A DNA stretch of 64,000 nt from Oscillospiraceae bacterium (GCA_009783265.1 WRHM01000001.1:558001-622000), one strand, 5' to 3'. Positions 55,817 to 64,000 are shown, counted from the stretch's first letter. Made by a program: numbers and translations. Notes: generated by a model not told the origin, from the sequence alone.

Positions 55817-57410
55817 ATACAAATCTTTATATATAAAATGGCGGCCGAAAATATTTACGGACGTTTACGGTCAGGAGCATATCACAAAAGTCCTGCAGAA
55901 TCAGGTCGCAAATCAAAAAGTCTCGCACGCCTATCTGTTCACCGGGACGAGGGGTACAGGCAAGACTACGTGCGCCAGAATACTGGCGAAAGCCGTAAAC
56001 TGCGAAAATCCCGATAACGGCAATCCGTGCAATAAATGCGAAACATGCACGGGAATCGAGAGCGGCAGGATTATCGACGTTATAGAGATAGACGCAGCTT
56101 CAAACAACGGGGTCGAGAATATACGCGATATACGCGACGACGTAGCGTTTACCCCCGGCGGCGCGGATAAAAAAGTTTATATAATAGACGAAGTTCACAT
56201 GATGTCAACGTCGGCTTTTAACGCTTTTCTTAAAACCCTTGAAGAGCCGCCGGCGCATATAATTTTTATACTTGCTACTACTGAGATAAATAAAGTCCCC
56301 GCGACTATATTGTCAAGATGCCAGCGGCATGATTTCAAAAGAATTTCCCCGGAAATAATCGCGCAGAGATTAAATTATGTCTGCAAAGAAGAAAATATAG
56401 AAATAGAAGAAAAAGCCGTGGATTTGATTTCGAGATTATCAGGCGGGGCATTGCGCGACGCTTTGAGCATCCTCGAAACGTGTTCAACCGTAGGGCGCGG
56501 CGACCCCGGTGCGCCGGAAGATAAATCAAATAATGAAATCATAACTTTTGAATATGTTTCTAAAGTTTCGGGATATTTTGACACAGAAAAAATGGTGAGT
56601 TTATGCGTGCGCATAAAAGACGGCGACGCTGAAAACGCCCTGCGTATTTTCTGGGAAATGTATGATAATTCTTTAGATTGCAATAATTTTTGCATGTCTC
56701 TGTTGGAGATGTTCAGGAATATTGAGGTTGCGAAAATTATACAGGAGCCGCTGCAGTATATAAATTTAGAGAAAAGCGAAGCCGAAAAGATTATCGAAAT
56801 AGCGAAAGGATTTGATAGTACTGAACTTTTGAGGTGCAATACTCTTATAAGCGAAGTTATAATAAATCTGGGAAGATATACAGTGAATAAAAGAGTCGCG
56901 GTCGAAGTTATGCTGGTCGAGATGTGCATGGAAAACGTGAATAAATTTGCAGGGCGCGACGCCCCCGGCGCACCGCAGCAACCCCCGTCAACTTCGTTGA
57001 CACCCCCTTCTGAGGAGGGGGTTTCTGCCGATTTTGCCAACCCTCTGCCCCCTTTCCAGAAGGGGGTGCCGTCCGCAGACGGCGGGGGTTGGGAAACCAA
57101 ACCCCGGAGATATTTTGATAAATACGCCGATTTAATCGAGGAAGTGAGCAAAGAAAACAAGATGATAGTGCCGTATTTAAAAAGCGGGAAATGCATAATC
57201 GACGGCGCGGTGAAAAAAGTTATAATATATGTAGACAGCGAATTTAAGGCAAATATTTTAAAAGACGAAAAAAATCTCTCTGTTATACAGAATAATTTGA
57301 TTAAATTTACAGGTCGGGAATATTCGGCTGTCATCGAACTGCAAAAAACAGAAAATCCGGAAGATAACAATAAAAACAGTATAGACGATATAATAAACAG
57401 CGCGAAATAA
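55809..57410 (+). CDS. dnaX: DNA polymerase III subunit gamma/tau
   Basis: LYIKWRPKIFTDVYGQEHITKVLQNQVANQKVSHAYLFTGTRGTGKTTCARILAKAVNC. Confidence 0.97.
   Translation: MPEYKSLYIKWRPKIFTDVYGQEHITKVLQNQVANQKVSHAYLFTGTRGTGKTTCARILAKAVNCENPDNGNPCNKCETCTGIESGRIIDVIEIDAASNNGVENIRDIRDDVAFTPGGADKKVYIIDEVHMMSTSAFNAFLKTLEEPPAHIIFILATTEINKVPATILSRCQRHDFKRISPEIIAQRLNYVCKEENIEIEEKAVDLISRLSGGALRDALSILETCSTVGRGDPGAPEDKSNNEIITFEYVSKVSGYFDTEKMVSLCVRIKDGDAENALRIFWEMYDNSLDCNNFCMSLLEMFRNIEVAKIIQEPLQYINLEKSEAEKIIEIAKGFDSTELLRCNTLISEVIINLGRYTVNKRVAVEVMLVEMCMENVNKFAGRDAPGAPQQPPSTSLTPPSEEGVSADFANPLPPFQKGVPSADGGGWETKPRRYFDKYADLIEEVSKENKMIVPYLKSGKCIIDGAVKKVIIYVDSEFKANILKDEKNLSVIQNNLIKFTGREYSAVIELQKTENPEDNNKNSIDDIINSAK
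56489..56516. repeat. Family-A repeat inside dnaX (VGRGDPGAP)
   Basis: cgtagggcgcggcgaccccggtgcgccg. Confidence 0.9.
56949..57092. repeat. Composite family-A + two inverted family-B repeats inside dnaX linker
   Basis: cagggcgcgacgcccccggcgcaccg then aacccccgtcaacttcgttgacacccccttctgaggaggggg...cccccttttc-type agaagggggtgccgtccgcagacggcgggggtt. Confidence 0.93.
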
Positions 57411-57464
57411 AATATATAAAATTAAATTTAATAAACTTAAATATACAGGAGGAAATATTAAAAA

Positions 57465-57821
57465 ATGAAAGCGAGAATACCCGATTCGATGAGGGGCGGT
57501 CCGCAGAATATGCAGGGCATGTTGAAACAGGCGCAGAAAATGCAGGACGATATGGCTGAATTGCAGGAAGAGCTTGATTCGCGCGAATATGAAGTGTCAG
57601 CCGGGGGCGGGGTCGTGACTATAAAAATCAACGGCAAAAAAGAAGTGCAGTCAATAGATATAAAGCCTGAAATAGTTGACCCTGACGACATAGAGATTTT
57701 ATCTGATATTTTGATTGCCGGAATCAACGAGGCTATAAGAAAAGTCGAGGATACAAATAACGAAGAAATGGGAAAGATAACCGGAGGGCTTAATCTTCCG
57801 GGTATGCCGGGGTTGTTTTAA
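57465..57821 (+). CDS. YbaB/EbfC family nucleoid-associated protein
   Basis: NMQGMLKQAQKMQDDMAELQEELDSREYEVSAGGGVVTIKINGKKEVQSIDI. Confidence 0.95.
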   Translation: MKARIPDSMRGGPQNMQGMLKQAQKMQDDMAELQEELDSREYEVSAGGGVVTIKINGKKEVQSIDIKPEIVDPDDIEILSDILIAGINEAIRKVEDTNNEEMGKITGGLNLPGMPGLF

Positions 57822-57827
57822 ATTTTT

Positions 57828-57912
57828 GTAGGGAACGCCGCCCTCGGCGTTCCGCGAATATAATTTTACGTTAATTTTTTATCAGCGGAACGCCGAGGGC
57901 GGCGTTCCCTAC
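57828..57912. repeat. Perfect inverted pair of family-A repeats (28-bp arms), between ybaB-like gene and recR
   Basis: gtagggaacgccgccctcggcgttccgc ... gcggaacgccgagggcggcgttccctac. Confidence 0.95.
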
Positions 57913-57940
57913 AATATTAAATTTTGAGGTTGTTTTAATT

Positions 57941-58636
57941 ATGAGCGGATATTCGCCGACGCTTGAAGCGTTAATAGAAAAATTCAGGTCTCTGCCGGGG
58001 ATCGGCGGCAAAACTGCCGTAAGGCTCGCCTTTCACATGTTAAACGCAAATGAAGAGTATGTCAGTGATTTCGCAGAGTGTATTTTGGCGGCAAAATCGA
58101 GGATAACAGTCTGCAAAGTGTGCCAGAATATTTCGGACGAGGAGATATGCCCGGTCTGTTCTGATATGAGCAGGGACCACGGGCTTATCTGCGTTGTCGA
58201 GAGCGCGAAAGATATTTTAACTTTCGAGAGGGTAAAAGAATACAACGGGGTATATCATGTATTGCACGGGCTGATTTCGCCTATGGACGGGATAAACGCC
58301 GAAGATATACGCGTAAAAGAACTGATAAGCCGTATAACCGGCGTGAATTTTAACCGGAATGTAGGGGACGGCGTTCTTGACGTCCCGCAGGACGGGGAAC
58401 CCGACGAAATGGCTGAGATATATAACGAGATCGCGAAAACAAAAGTAAACGAGATAATTCTCGCGACAAACTCAAATGTCGAGGGTGAAGTGACTGCTAC
58501 ATACATATCAAAATTAGTAAAGCCGTTCGGGGTCATAACTTCAAGATTGGCGTATGGGATACCGGTGGGCGGCGAGCTTGAATATGCCGACGCTATGACT
58601 TTGTTTAAGGCGTTGGAGGGACGCAGGGAGATATAA
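57941..58636 (+). CDS. recR: Recombination protein RecR
   Basis: LEALIEKFRSLPGIGGKTAVRLAFHML; CKVCQNISDEEICPVC; VHYH-like HVLHGLISPMDG; EIILATNSNVEGEVTATYI. Confidence 0.96.
   Translation: MSGYSPTLEALIEKFRSLPGIGGKTAVRLAFHMLNANEEYVSDFAECILAAKSRITVCKVCQNISDEEICPVCSDMSRDHGLICVVESAKDILTFERVKEYNGVYHVLHGLISPMDGINAEDIRVKELISRITGVNFNRNVGDGVLDVPQDGEPDEMAEIYNEIAKTKVNEIILATNSNVEGEVTATYISKLVKPFGVITSRLAYGIPVGGELEYADAMTLFKALEGRREI
58360..58390. repeat. Family-A-type repeat inside recR (VGDGVLDVPQ)
   Basis: gtaggggacggcgttcttgacgtcccgc; matches the nested copy at 18083-18111. Confidence 0.8.
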
Positions 58637-58680
58637 GTTAATTAATGTAGGGATTTTATATAATATACGGGGTATGAACC

Positions 58681-58755
58681 GTAGGGCACGACCACTGGGC
58701 GTGCCGCAAATTTACGCCAATACCGGACGCGGCACGTCGGGTCGTCGTGCCCTAC
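58681..58755. repeat. Inverted pair of family-A-type repeats, intergenic
   Basis: gtagggcacgaccactgggcgtgccgc ... gcggcacgtcgggtcgtcgtgccctac. Confidence 0.9.
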
Positions 58756-58809
58756 AAGCAACACTTCCACTAATAAGCATTTTCTTCGTATAGGTAAGAA
58801 AAAATTTTA

Positions 58810-58974
58810 ATGGAAATAGAATATAAAAAAGAATTTATAAAAAAATTAATAAAGTCATGGGATCCGGATTTTACAAAATTGACCTCAAAAGAATTGGAAA
58901 AGCCTGAATCGGCAAAAAAAACTGAAAGTATAAACGCCACAAATATTGATTGGGATAATTTTTATAAATATTAA
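58810..58974 (+). CDS. Small hypothetical ORF (54 aa, not in ORF track)
   Basis: MEIEYKKEFIKKLIKSWDPDFTKLTSKELEKPESAKKTESINATNIDWDNFYKY*. Confidence 0.4.
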   Translation: MEIEYKKEFIKKLIKSWDPDFTKLTSKELEKPESAKKTESINATNIDWDNFYKY

Positions 58975-58999
58975 AAACAAAACAGGTCATAAAAATCTT

Positions 59000-61333
59000 A
59001 TGGAACAATTACGCGGAGTTGTCGAGCGCATAACTTATGCCAACGAAGAAAAAGGATATAGCGTGATAAAAATCGCCGTGAAAAATTACGGCGATTTAGT
59101 CACTGTCGTCGGGAATATGGCGTCTGTCAGCGTTGGGACAGTCGTGACTGTAAAAGGCGACTGGACGCATAATCCCAAATGGGGCAGGCAGTTTAACGTC
59201 GAATCATGGGAAGAAAGCGTCCCCGCGACTGTTTATGGCATAGAAAAATATCTCGGCAGCGGTTTGATTAAAGGCATAGGACCGAAATTCGCCAAGCTTA
59301 TCGTGAGTAAATTCGGCGATAAAACGCTTGAGATAATCGAGGACGAGCCGGATAAACTGATTGAAGTCGAGAATATAGGCCATAAACGGGTCTATATGAT
59401 AAAAAAAGCGTGGCAGGAACAGAAAGAAATAAAAAACGTCATGCTTTTTTTGCAGGAATACGGCGTATCGACCGCGTTCGGGTACAGGATATATAAAGCT
59501 TACGGCGATAAAAGCATAGAAACAGTTAAAAATAACCCGTATAAACTTGCCGACGATATATGGGGCGTAGGATTTAAAACAGCCGATAATATCGCGGCAA
59601 AACTCGGCATTGAAAAAGAATCTTTTGATCGCTGCCGGAGCGGTATTTTTTATGTACTGAACAGGTTCGCGGACGATTACGGGCACTGTTATGTCCCGTT
59701 AGATGAACTATGCCAAAAATGCGTCGAAATGCTTGAAATAGAAGATACAAAAATTATTATGACGGTGGATAGTCTCGTGCAGGAAAGGGAATTGATTAGG
59801 GAACAACAGGACGCCGTCCCCTGCGAAAATAATAATCAATCCGATAATATCTATCTCCCGCCGTTTTATTATTCGGAAACTGGAACAGCCGCAAGGCTTA
59901 CGGCGATAATTTTAAACGAACAGGATAATATAATCCCTCCCGAAAACGCAAGAAAGTTATTACTTGATTTGATAGAAATGCAGAGACAGCAGGGGATAAT
60001 TTATGACGAGATACAGATAGAAGCCGTAAAAACGGCTGTCGCGTCAAAAGTTTTTGTTTTGACAGGCGGGCCCGGAACGGGAAAGACTACTATAACAAAA
60101 GCTATAATTCAAATATTTAAAAACGCCGGCAAAACAGTTTTGCTTGCCGCACCTACGGGACGCGCCGCAAAACGCATGAGCGAAGCGTGCGGAATGGAAT
60201 CCAAGACTATACACAGGCTGCTCGAGAGCAAGCCCCCCGAAGGATTTGCGCGCAACGCCGAAAATCAATTAGAGGGCGACGTTTTAATTTTAGACGAGGC
60301 TTCTATGATCGATATAATTCTCATGTATAATTTATTAAAAGCTATCCCCGATAAAATGACGCTTATTTTTGTCGGCGACGTTGACCAGCTGCCGTCTGTA
60401 GGGGCGGGGAATGTGCTTGGGGATATAATAAATTCAGAGTGCGTGCCGGTTTTAAGGCTCACGCGAATATTCCGGCAGGCGCTGGGAAGCAAAATCGTGA
60501 CGAACGCGCATAAAATAAACGCCGGGAAAATGCCTGATTTAACAGGCGGCAAAGACAGCGATTTCTTTTTTATACAGACTGTGGAGAATAAAAAACTCCC
60601 CCCGTCAACTTCGTTGACGCCCCCCTCGCAAGTATGCGAAGAGGGCAGGGAAAAGCCTCCTTCGTTTACGAGGGAGGTGGCACGAAGTGCCGGAGGTAGT
60701 GAGAATATTTCACAGGAAATAATAAATAAAATAGTCGAGTTGTGTTCTGACCGACTGCCGAAATATTATAAATTTAATCCCGTGACTGATATACAGGTTC
60801 TGACCCCTATGAAAAAAAGCGAGACTGGCTCTGATAATTTAAACAGGGTTTTGCAGGACGCTTTAAACAAAAACACGCTTATGTTAAGGCGCGGGGCGAC
60901 AGAATACAGGTTAAACGATAAAGTCATGCAGATAAAAAACAATTATGAAAAACAGATATATAACGGCGACATAGGTTATATATGCGATATAAACCTGACA
61001 GATAAAAATTTGTCCGTTAATTACGACGGCAATATAATCGAGTATGACATACTTGAACTTGACGAGATTGTTTTGTCTTACGCAATCACGATACATAAAT
61101 CGCAGGGCGGGGAGTTTCCGGCGGTTGTAATGCCGTTTTCGTTCAGCCATTTTGTCATGCTCGGCCGTAATTTATTATATACGGCTGTAACGAGGGCAAA
61201 AAAAGTCGTCGTCATGATAGGCGACGCAAAAGCTGTGAGCTATGCAGTCCGCAACAACGATTCACGCAAACGCAACACAACCCTTGCGGAGAGATTGCGG
61301 GAGAGGATTGATAAATCTTTGCAACAAATGTAA
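59000..61333 (+). CDS. recD2: RecD2-like ATP-dependent helicase
   Basis: MEQLRGVVERITYANEEKGYSVIKI; LTGGPGTGKTTITKAIIQIFK; APTGRAAKRMSEACG; ITIHKSQGGEFPAVVMP. Confidence 0.95.
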   Translation: MEQLRGVVERITYANEEKGYSVIKIAVKNYGDLVTVVGNMASVSVGTVVTVKGDWTHNPKWGRQFNVESWEESVPATVYGIEKYLGSGLIKGIGPKFAKLIVSKFGDKTLEIIEDEPDKLIEVENIGHKRVYMIKKAWQEQKEIKNVMLFLQEYGVSTAFGYRIYKAYGDKSIETVKNNPYKLADDIWGVGFKTADNIAAKLGIEKESFDRCRSGIFYVLNRFADDYGHCYVPLDELCQKCVEMLEIEDTKIIMTVDSLVQERELIREQQDAVPCENNNQSDNIYLPPFYYSETGTAARLTAIILNEQDNIIPPENARKLLLDLIEMQRQQGIIYDEIQIEAVKTAVASKVFVLTGGPGTGKTTITKAIIQIFKNAGKTVLLAAPTGRAAKRMSEACGMESKTIHRLLESKPPEGFARNAENQLEGDVLILDEASMIDIILMYNLLKAIPDKMTLIFVGDVDQLPSVGAGNVLGDIINSECVPVLRLTRIFRQALGSKIVTNAHKINAGKMPDLTGGKDSDFFFIQTVENKKLPPSTSLTPPSQVCEEGREKPPSFTREVARSAGGSENISQEIINKIVELCSDRLPKYYKFNPVTDIQVLTPMKKSETGSDNLNRVLQDALNKNTLMLRRGATEYRLNDKVMQIKNNYEKQIYNGDIGYICDINLTDKNLSVNYDGNIIEYDILELDEIVLSYAITIHKSQGGEFPAVVMPFSFSHFVMLGRNLLYTAVTRAKKVVVMIGDAKAVSYAVRNNDSRKRNTTLAERLRERIDKSLQQM
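60597..60701. repeat. Paired family-B repeats inside recD2 (LPPSTSLTPPSQVCEEGREKPPSFTREVARSAGGS)
   Basis: ccccccgtcaacttcgttgacgcccccctcgcaagtatgcgaagagggc...cctccttcgtttacgagggaggtggcacgaagtgccggaggt. Confidence 0.9.
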
Positions 61334-61384
61334 AGACATATATCTGTAAATCTTTTATAATAATACATGAAAGGCAGGAATTTT

Positions 61385-62272
61385 ATGGATTGGATTGAAA
61401 GATTGAATAAAGTTGTGGAATACATCGAGGAAAATCTGACGGACGATATACAGATAGAGTCGCTCGCAAGAATAGCATATTGTTCTGTATATGAATTTTC
61501 CCGTGTATTTTCGTTTGCGGCAGGTATGTCTGTTTCGGAGTATATCAGGCGCAGAAGATTGTCTCAGGCTGTTTTTGACATACAGAACGGCAACGGGAGT
61601 TTAATTGATATATCTCTGAAATACTGCTACGAATCGCAGTCGGCTTTTACGAGAGCGTTTAAAGATTTGCACGGGCAAACTCCGGCGGCGGCGAGAAATA
61701 AAAGCGTTCTCCTGAAAACATATCCTAAAATCACTTTCAAATTAATTATAAGAGGGGTAACAGAAATGGATTTCAGAATCGAACAAAAAGAAAGCTTCAA
61801 GATTATAGGTCAAAGAACCAAACACGCAGGAGGGCCGGACGACTGGGGAACTTTTTATGATACGTTCGGCAAACTATTTGACAATGCCGGCGGTAAAAGC
61901 TATTATAAAGCTCCGTTCTGGCATGTAGGCGCGTATAAATTTATTCCCGCGGGCAGTCATTATAAAGGTGATGACAGCGATAAACCTAAAGAAGTGATTT
62001 GCACTATCGGCGCGTTATATGACGGCGAACCGGTAGCGGACGGTTTAATACTTCAGGAATTTCCGGCGGGAACGTGGGCGGTTTTTCCGGTTGTTTCCGA
62101 CACGGATAACGATGCTACAGGCACGCATTACGTAAAAGCAATGCTCGAATGGTTTCCGGTGAGCAATTATAAAATAAACTATGATTTGCCGTATCTCGAA
62201 GTTTACGCTATTCCGACAGAGCCGGGGGCAGTGCATTACGACGAGGTATGGATTCCCGTCGTGGGTAAATAA
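61385..62272 (+). CDS. AraC family transcriptional regulator with GyrI-like effector domain
   Basis: MDWIERLNKVVEYIEENLTDDIQIESLARIAYCSVYEFSRVFSFAAGMSVSEYIRRRRLSQA. Confidence 0.93.
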   Translation: MDWIERLNKVVEYIEENLTDDIQIESLARIAYCSVYEFSRVFSFAAGMSVSEYIRRRRLSQAVFDIQNGNGSLIDISLKYCYESQSAFTRAFKDLHGQTPAAARNKSVLLKTYPKITFKLIIRGVTEMDFRIEQKESFKIIGQRTKHAGGPDDWGTFYDTFGKLFDNAGGKSYYKAPFWHVGAYKFIPAGSHYKGDDSDKPKEVICTIGALYDGEPVADGLILQEFPAGTWAVFPVVSDTDNDATGTHYVKAMLEWFPVSNYKINYDLPYLEVYAIPTEPGAVHYDEVWIPVVGK

Positions 62273-62296
62273 TTGCACAAAAATTATAAGTTCATA

Positions 62297-62325
62297 TTGA
62301 CATCTGTGAATAAATATGATATAAT
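62297..62325 (+). promoter_or_regulatory. Consensus sigma-A-type promoter for antisense RNA
   Basis: TTGACA - 17 nt - TATAAT. Confidence 0.85.
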
Positions 62326-62331
62326 AGGGTT

Positions 62332-62461
62332 ACAAATAATTGAGAGGGCGTTCGCAACACCCTCTCGCATACACACCGCTTTAAAGGCGGTAGGCTTGCC
62401 GATTTGATTAGAAAAAATAATCAGCTTACCCGTTTGCATTTAGGGGCTGATTATTTTTTTG
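62332..62461 (+). ncRNA. Candidate type I antitoxin (antisense) RNA with terminator
   Basis: Starts after TTGACA/TATAAT promoter, no ORF, hairpins gagagggcgttcgcaacaccctctc, ends with aataatcagc...gctgattattttttt overlapping the 3' end of the minus-strand toxin ORF. Confidence 0.7.
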
Positions 62462-62543
62462 TGTTTTTTCTGATGTATGTAATCAAGACTATAAGTAATA
62501 TCCCTGACTGAATCATTAGAGTTAATGCTTCAAATACCGTCAT
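62451..62543 (-). CDS. Putative holin-like/type I small hydrophobic toxin, 30 aa (not in ORF track)
   Basis: MTVFEALTLMIQSGILLIVLITYIRKNTKK*, RBS aaaggggtgag; single TM with basic tail. Confidence 0.8.
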   Translation of the reverse strand: MTVFEALTLMIQSGILLIVLITYIRKNTKK

Positions 62544-62674
62544 TTTGACTCACCCCTTTCAGATTGGATTGTTACCTCCTTTCTTCGAGTTAGGCAAGCC
62601 TGCAAAAAAATTCGCCCTTATGCGCTCATGTACTGTTTTAAATTATATAAGCTATATTAAATGTCAATAAATTT

Positions 62675-63922
62675 TTATTCTATGTCCATATATCTCTTCT
62701 GCGCGTCTGTCAAAACGTCGATTTTCGCCCCCATAGATTCAAGTTTAAGCGCGGCGATTTCCCGGTCGATTTCTTTCGGGACGTTATATAAAACAGGACT
62801 GAGATTTTTACCTTCTTTTTTTATATTCGCGATATACTCAAGAGATTTCGCCTGTATGGCAAACGACATATCCATGATTTCGGCAGGGTGGCCGTTCCCC
62901 GCCGCGAGATTCACAAGCCTGCCCTCGGCGAGCAGATTTAATATCCTGCCGTCGGGCATTTTATATCCCGTGATATTCTCTTTGCGTTCGATGATTTCTG
63001 TTGATAAAGCCGCAAGGCTTTTTTTGTTTATCTCAACGTCGAAATGCCCGGAATTGCACATTACAGCCCCGTTTTTCATCACTTTAAAGTGTTCTTCTGC
63101 TATAACGTCGCTGCACCCTGTGACTGTGATAAACAAATCTCCGAGTTTTGCCGCCTCAAGCATCGGCATGACTGTAAATCCGTCCATTCTCGCCTCGATT
63201 GCTTTTATATGATCTATTTCTGTCACGATAACAATCGCGCCCATGCCCTTTGCTCTCGTCGCGATACCCCTGCCGCACCAGCCGTATCCGGCGACTACTA
63301 CTGTCTGACCCGCTATAATTAAATTAGTCGTGTGCATGATCCCGTCAAGTGTAGATTGTCCCGTGCCGTATCTGTTGTCGAATAAATGCTTGCAGTTGGC
63401 GTCGTTGACGTTAATCATTGGGAATCGCAGTTTCCCGGATTTTTCTAAAGATTTAAGGCGGTGAATACCTGTCGTAGTTTCTTCGCAGCCTCCGATGAGA
63501 TTAATAGCTAAGCTTTTTTTATCGCCGTGTAATAAATTCGTAAAATCCCCGCCGTCGTCAATCATCAGATCGGGACAGCATGATAGAGTATCAACGAGAT
63601 GTTCTTCGTATTCATGCATAGACACGCCGTGAATAGCGTTGACTTCGAAGCCGTCTTTGACAAGAGAAGCGGCAACGTCGTCTCTTGTGGAGAGGGGATT
63701 GCACCCGGTGACAAAAACTTCGGCTCCGCCAGCGCGTAAGACATGCGCGAGATACGCCGTTTTAGCTTCAAGATGAATCGACATCGAGATTTTTTTGCCG
63801 AGAAACGGCTTTGTTTCGGCAAAATCTTTTTCTATGAGATTTAACACGGGCATATAACTTTTCACCCACGCGATTTTTTCATATCCGGTTTTCGCAAGAT
63901 TTATATCTTTTATTCTGCTCAT
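62675..63922 (-). CDS. ahcY: Adenosylhomocysteinase
   Basis: MSRIKDINLAKTGYEKIAWVKSYMPVL; VVAGYGWCGRGIATRAKGMGAIVIVTEID; C-terminal DAQKRYMDIE. Confidence 0.93.
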   Translation of the reverse strand: MSRIKDINLAKTGYEKIAWVKSYMPVLNLIEKDFAETKPFLGKKISMSIHLEAKTAYLAHVLRAGGAEVFVTGCNPLSTRDDVAASLVKDGFEVNAIHGVSMHEYEEHLVDTLSCCPDLMIDDGGDFTNLLHGDKKSLAINLIGGCEETTTGIHRLKSLEKSGKLRFPMINVNDANCKHLFDNRYGTGQSTLDGIMHTTNLIIAGQTVVVAGYGWCGRGIATRAKGMGAIVIVTEIDHIKAIEARMDGFTVMPMLEAAKLGDLFITVTGCSDVIAEEHFKVMKNGAVMCNSGHFDVEINKKSLAALSTEIIERKENITGYKMPDGRILNLLAEGRLVNLAAGNGHPAEIMDMSFAIQAKSLEYIANIKKEGKNLSPVLYNVPKEIDREIAALKLESMGAKIDVLTDAQKRYMDIE

Positions 63923-64000
63923 GGTTATTTTTCTCCTAATTGTGTTAAATAAAAATTTTCCTCTGCCATTTATTATACACAACATAACAGTCAAATACAA

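Noticed and set aside
56375-57370. 331-aa minus-strand ORF opposite dnaX
   Set aside because: Antisense to a clearly conserved coding gene; openness explained by codon composition and the repeat insertions.
1-64000. CRISPR array
   Set aside because: Repeats found are palindromic, dispersed and variable; no regularly spaced identical repeats with unique spacers and no cas genes.
1-64000. tRNA or rRNA genes
   Set aside because: No cloverleaf/T-loop GTTCRA-containing segments or rRNA-like sequence recognised by eye; a tRNAscan/Infernal run would be needed to exclude them.

Overview
Origin-proximal, low-GC Firmicutes-type (Clostridia-like) chromosome segment. All calls come from reading the supplied sequence and ORF translations; no searches were run. 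Backbone: rsmG-noc-parA-parB-serS with two perfect 16-bp parS sites; a type II fatty-acid cluster (fabD divergent; fabH, fabG, fabF, accB, fabZ, accC, accD, accA, acpP); SRP RNA-dnaX-ybaB-recR-recD2; addB, an EF-G-like GTPase, mecA, a type 4 UDG and ahcY. At the left is a tail-less prophage remnant (terminase, portal, scaffold-like, MuF-type head protein, capsid) with two insertions of polymorphic-toxin cargo: barnase/barstar, an RNase T1-like tip, a type-37-like toxin tip and candidate immunity genes. The most striking genome-scale signal is two families of short GC-rich palindromic repeats (A and B) scattered between genes and inserted in frame inside conserved proteins (AddB, RsmG, FabH, AccB, DnaX, RecR, RecD2, terminase, portal). 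Each family has a candidate nuclease partner here: a RAYT/IS200-like transposase carrying two family-A copies in its own ORF, and a DUF559 endonuclease bracketed by inverted family-B copies. Other notable loci: a PIN toxin-antitoxin pair inserted at the dnaX start with a duplicated dnaX 5' end, an unannotated type I toxin/antisense RNA locus near 62.3-62.7 kb, and fabH and trmK whose conserved N-termini lack a canonical start codon.
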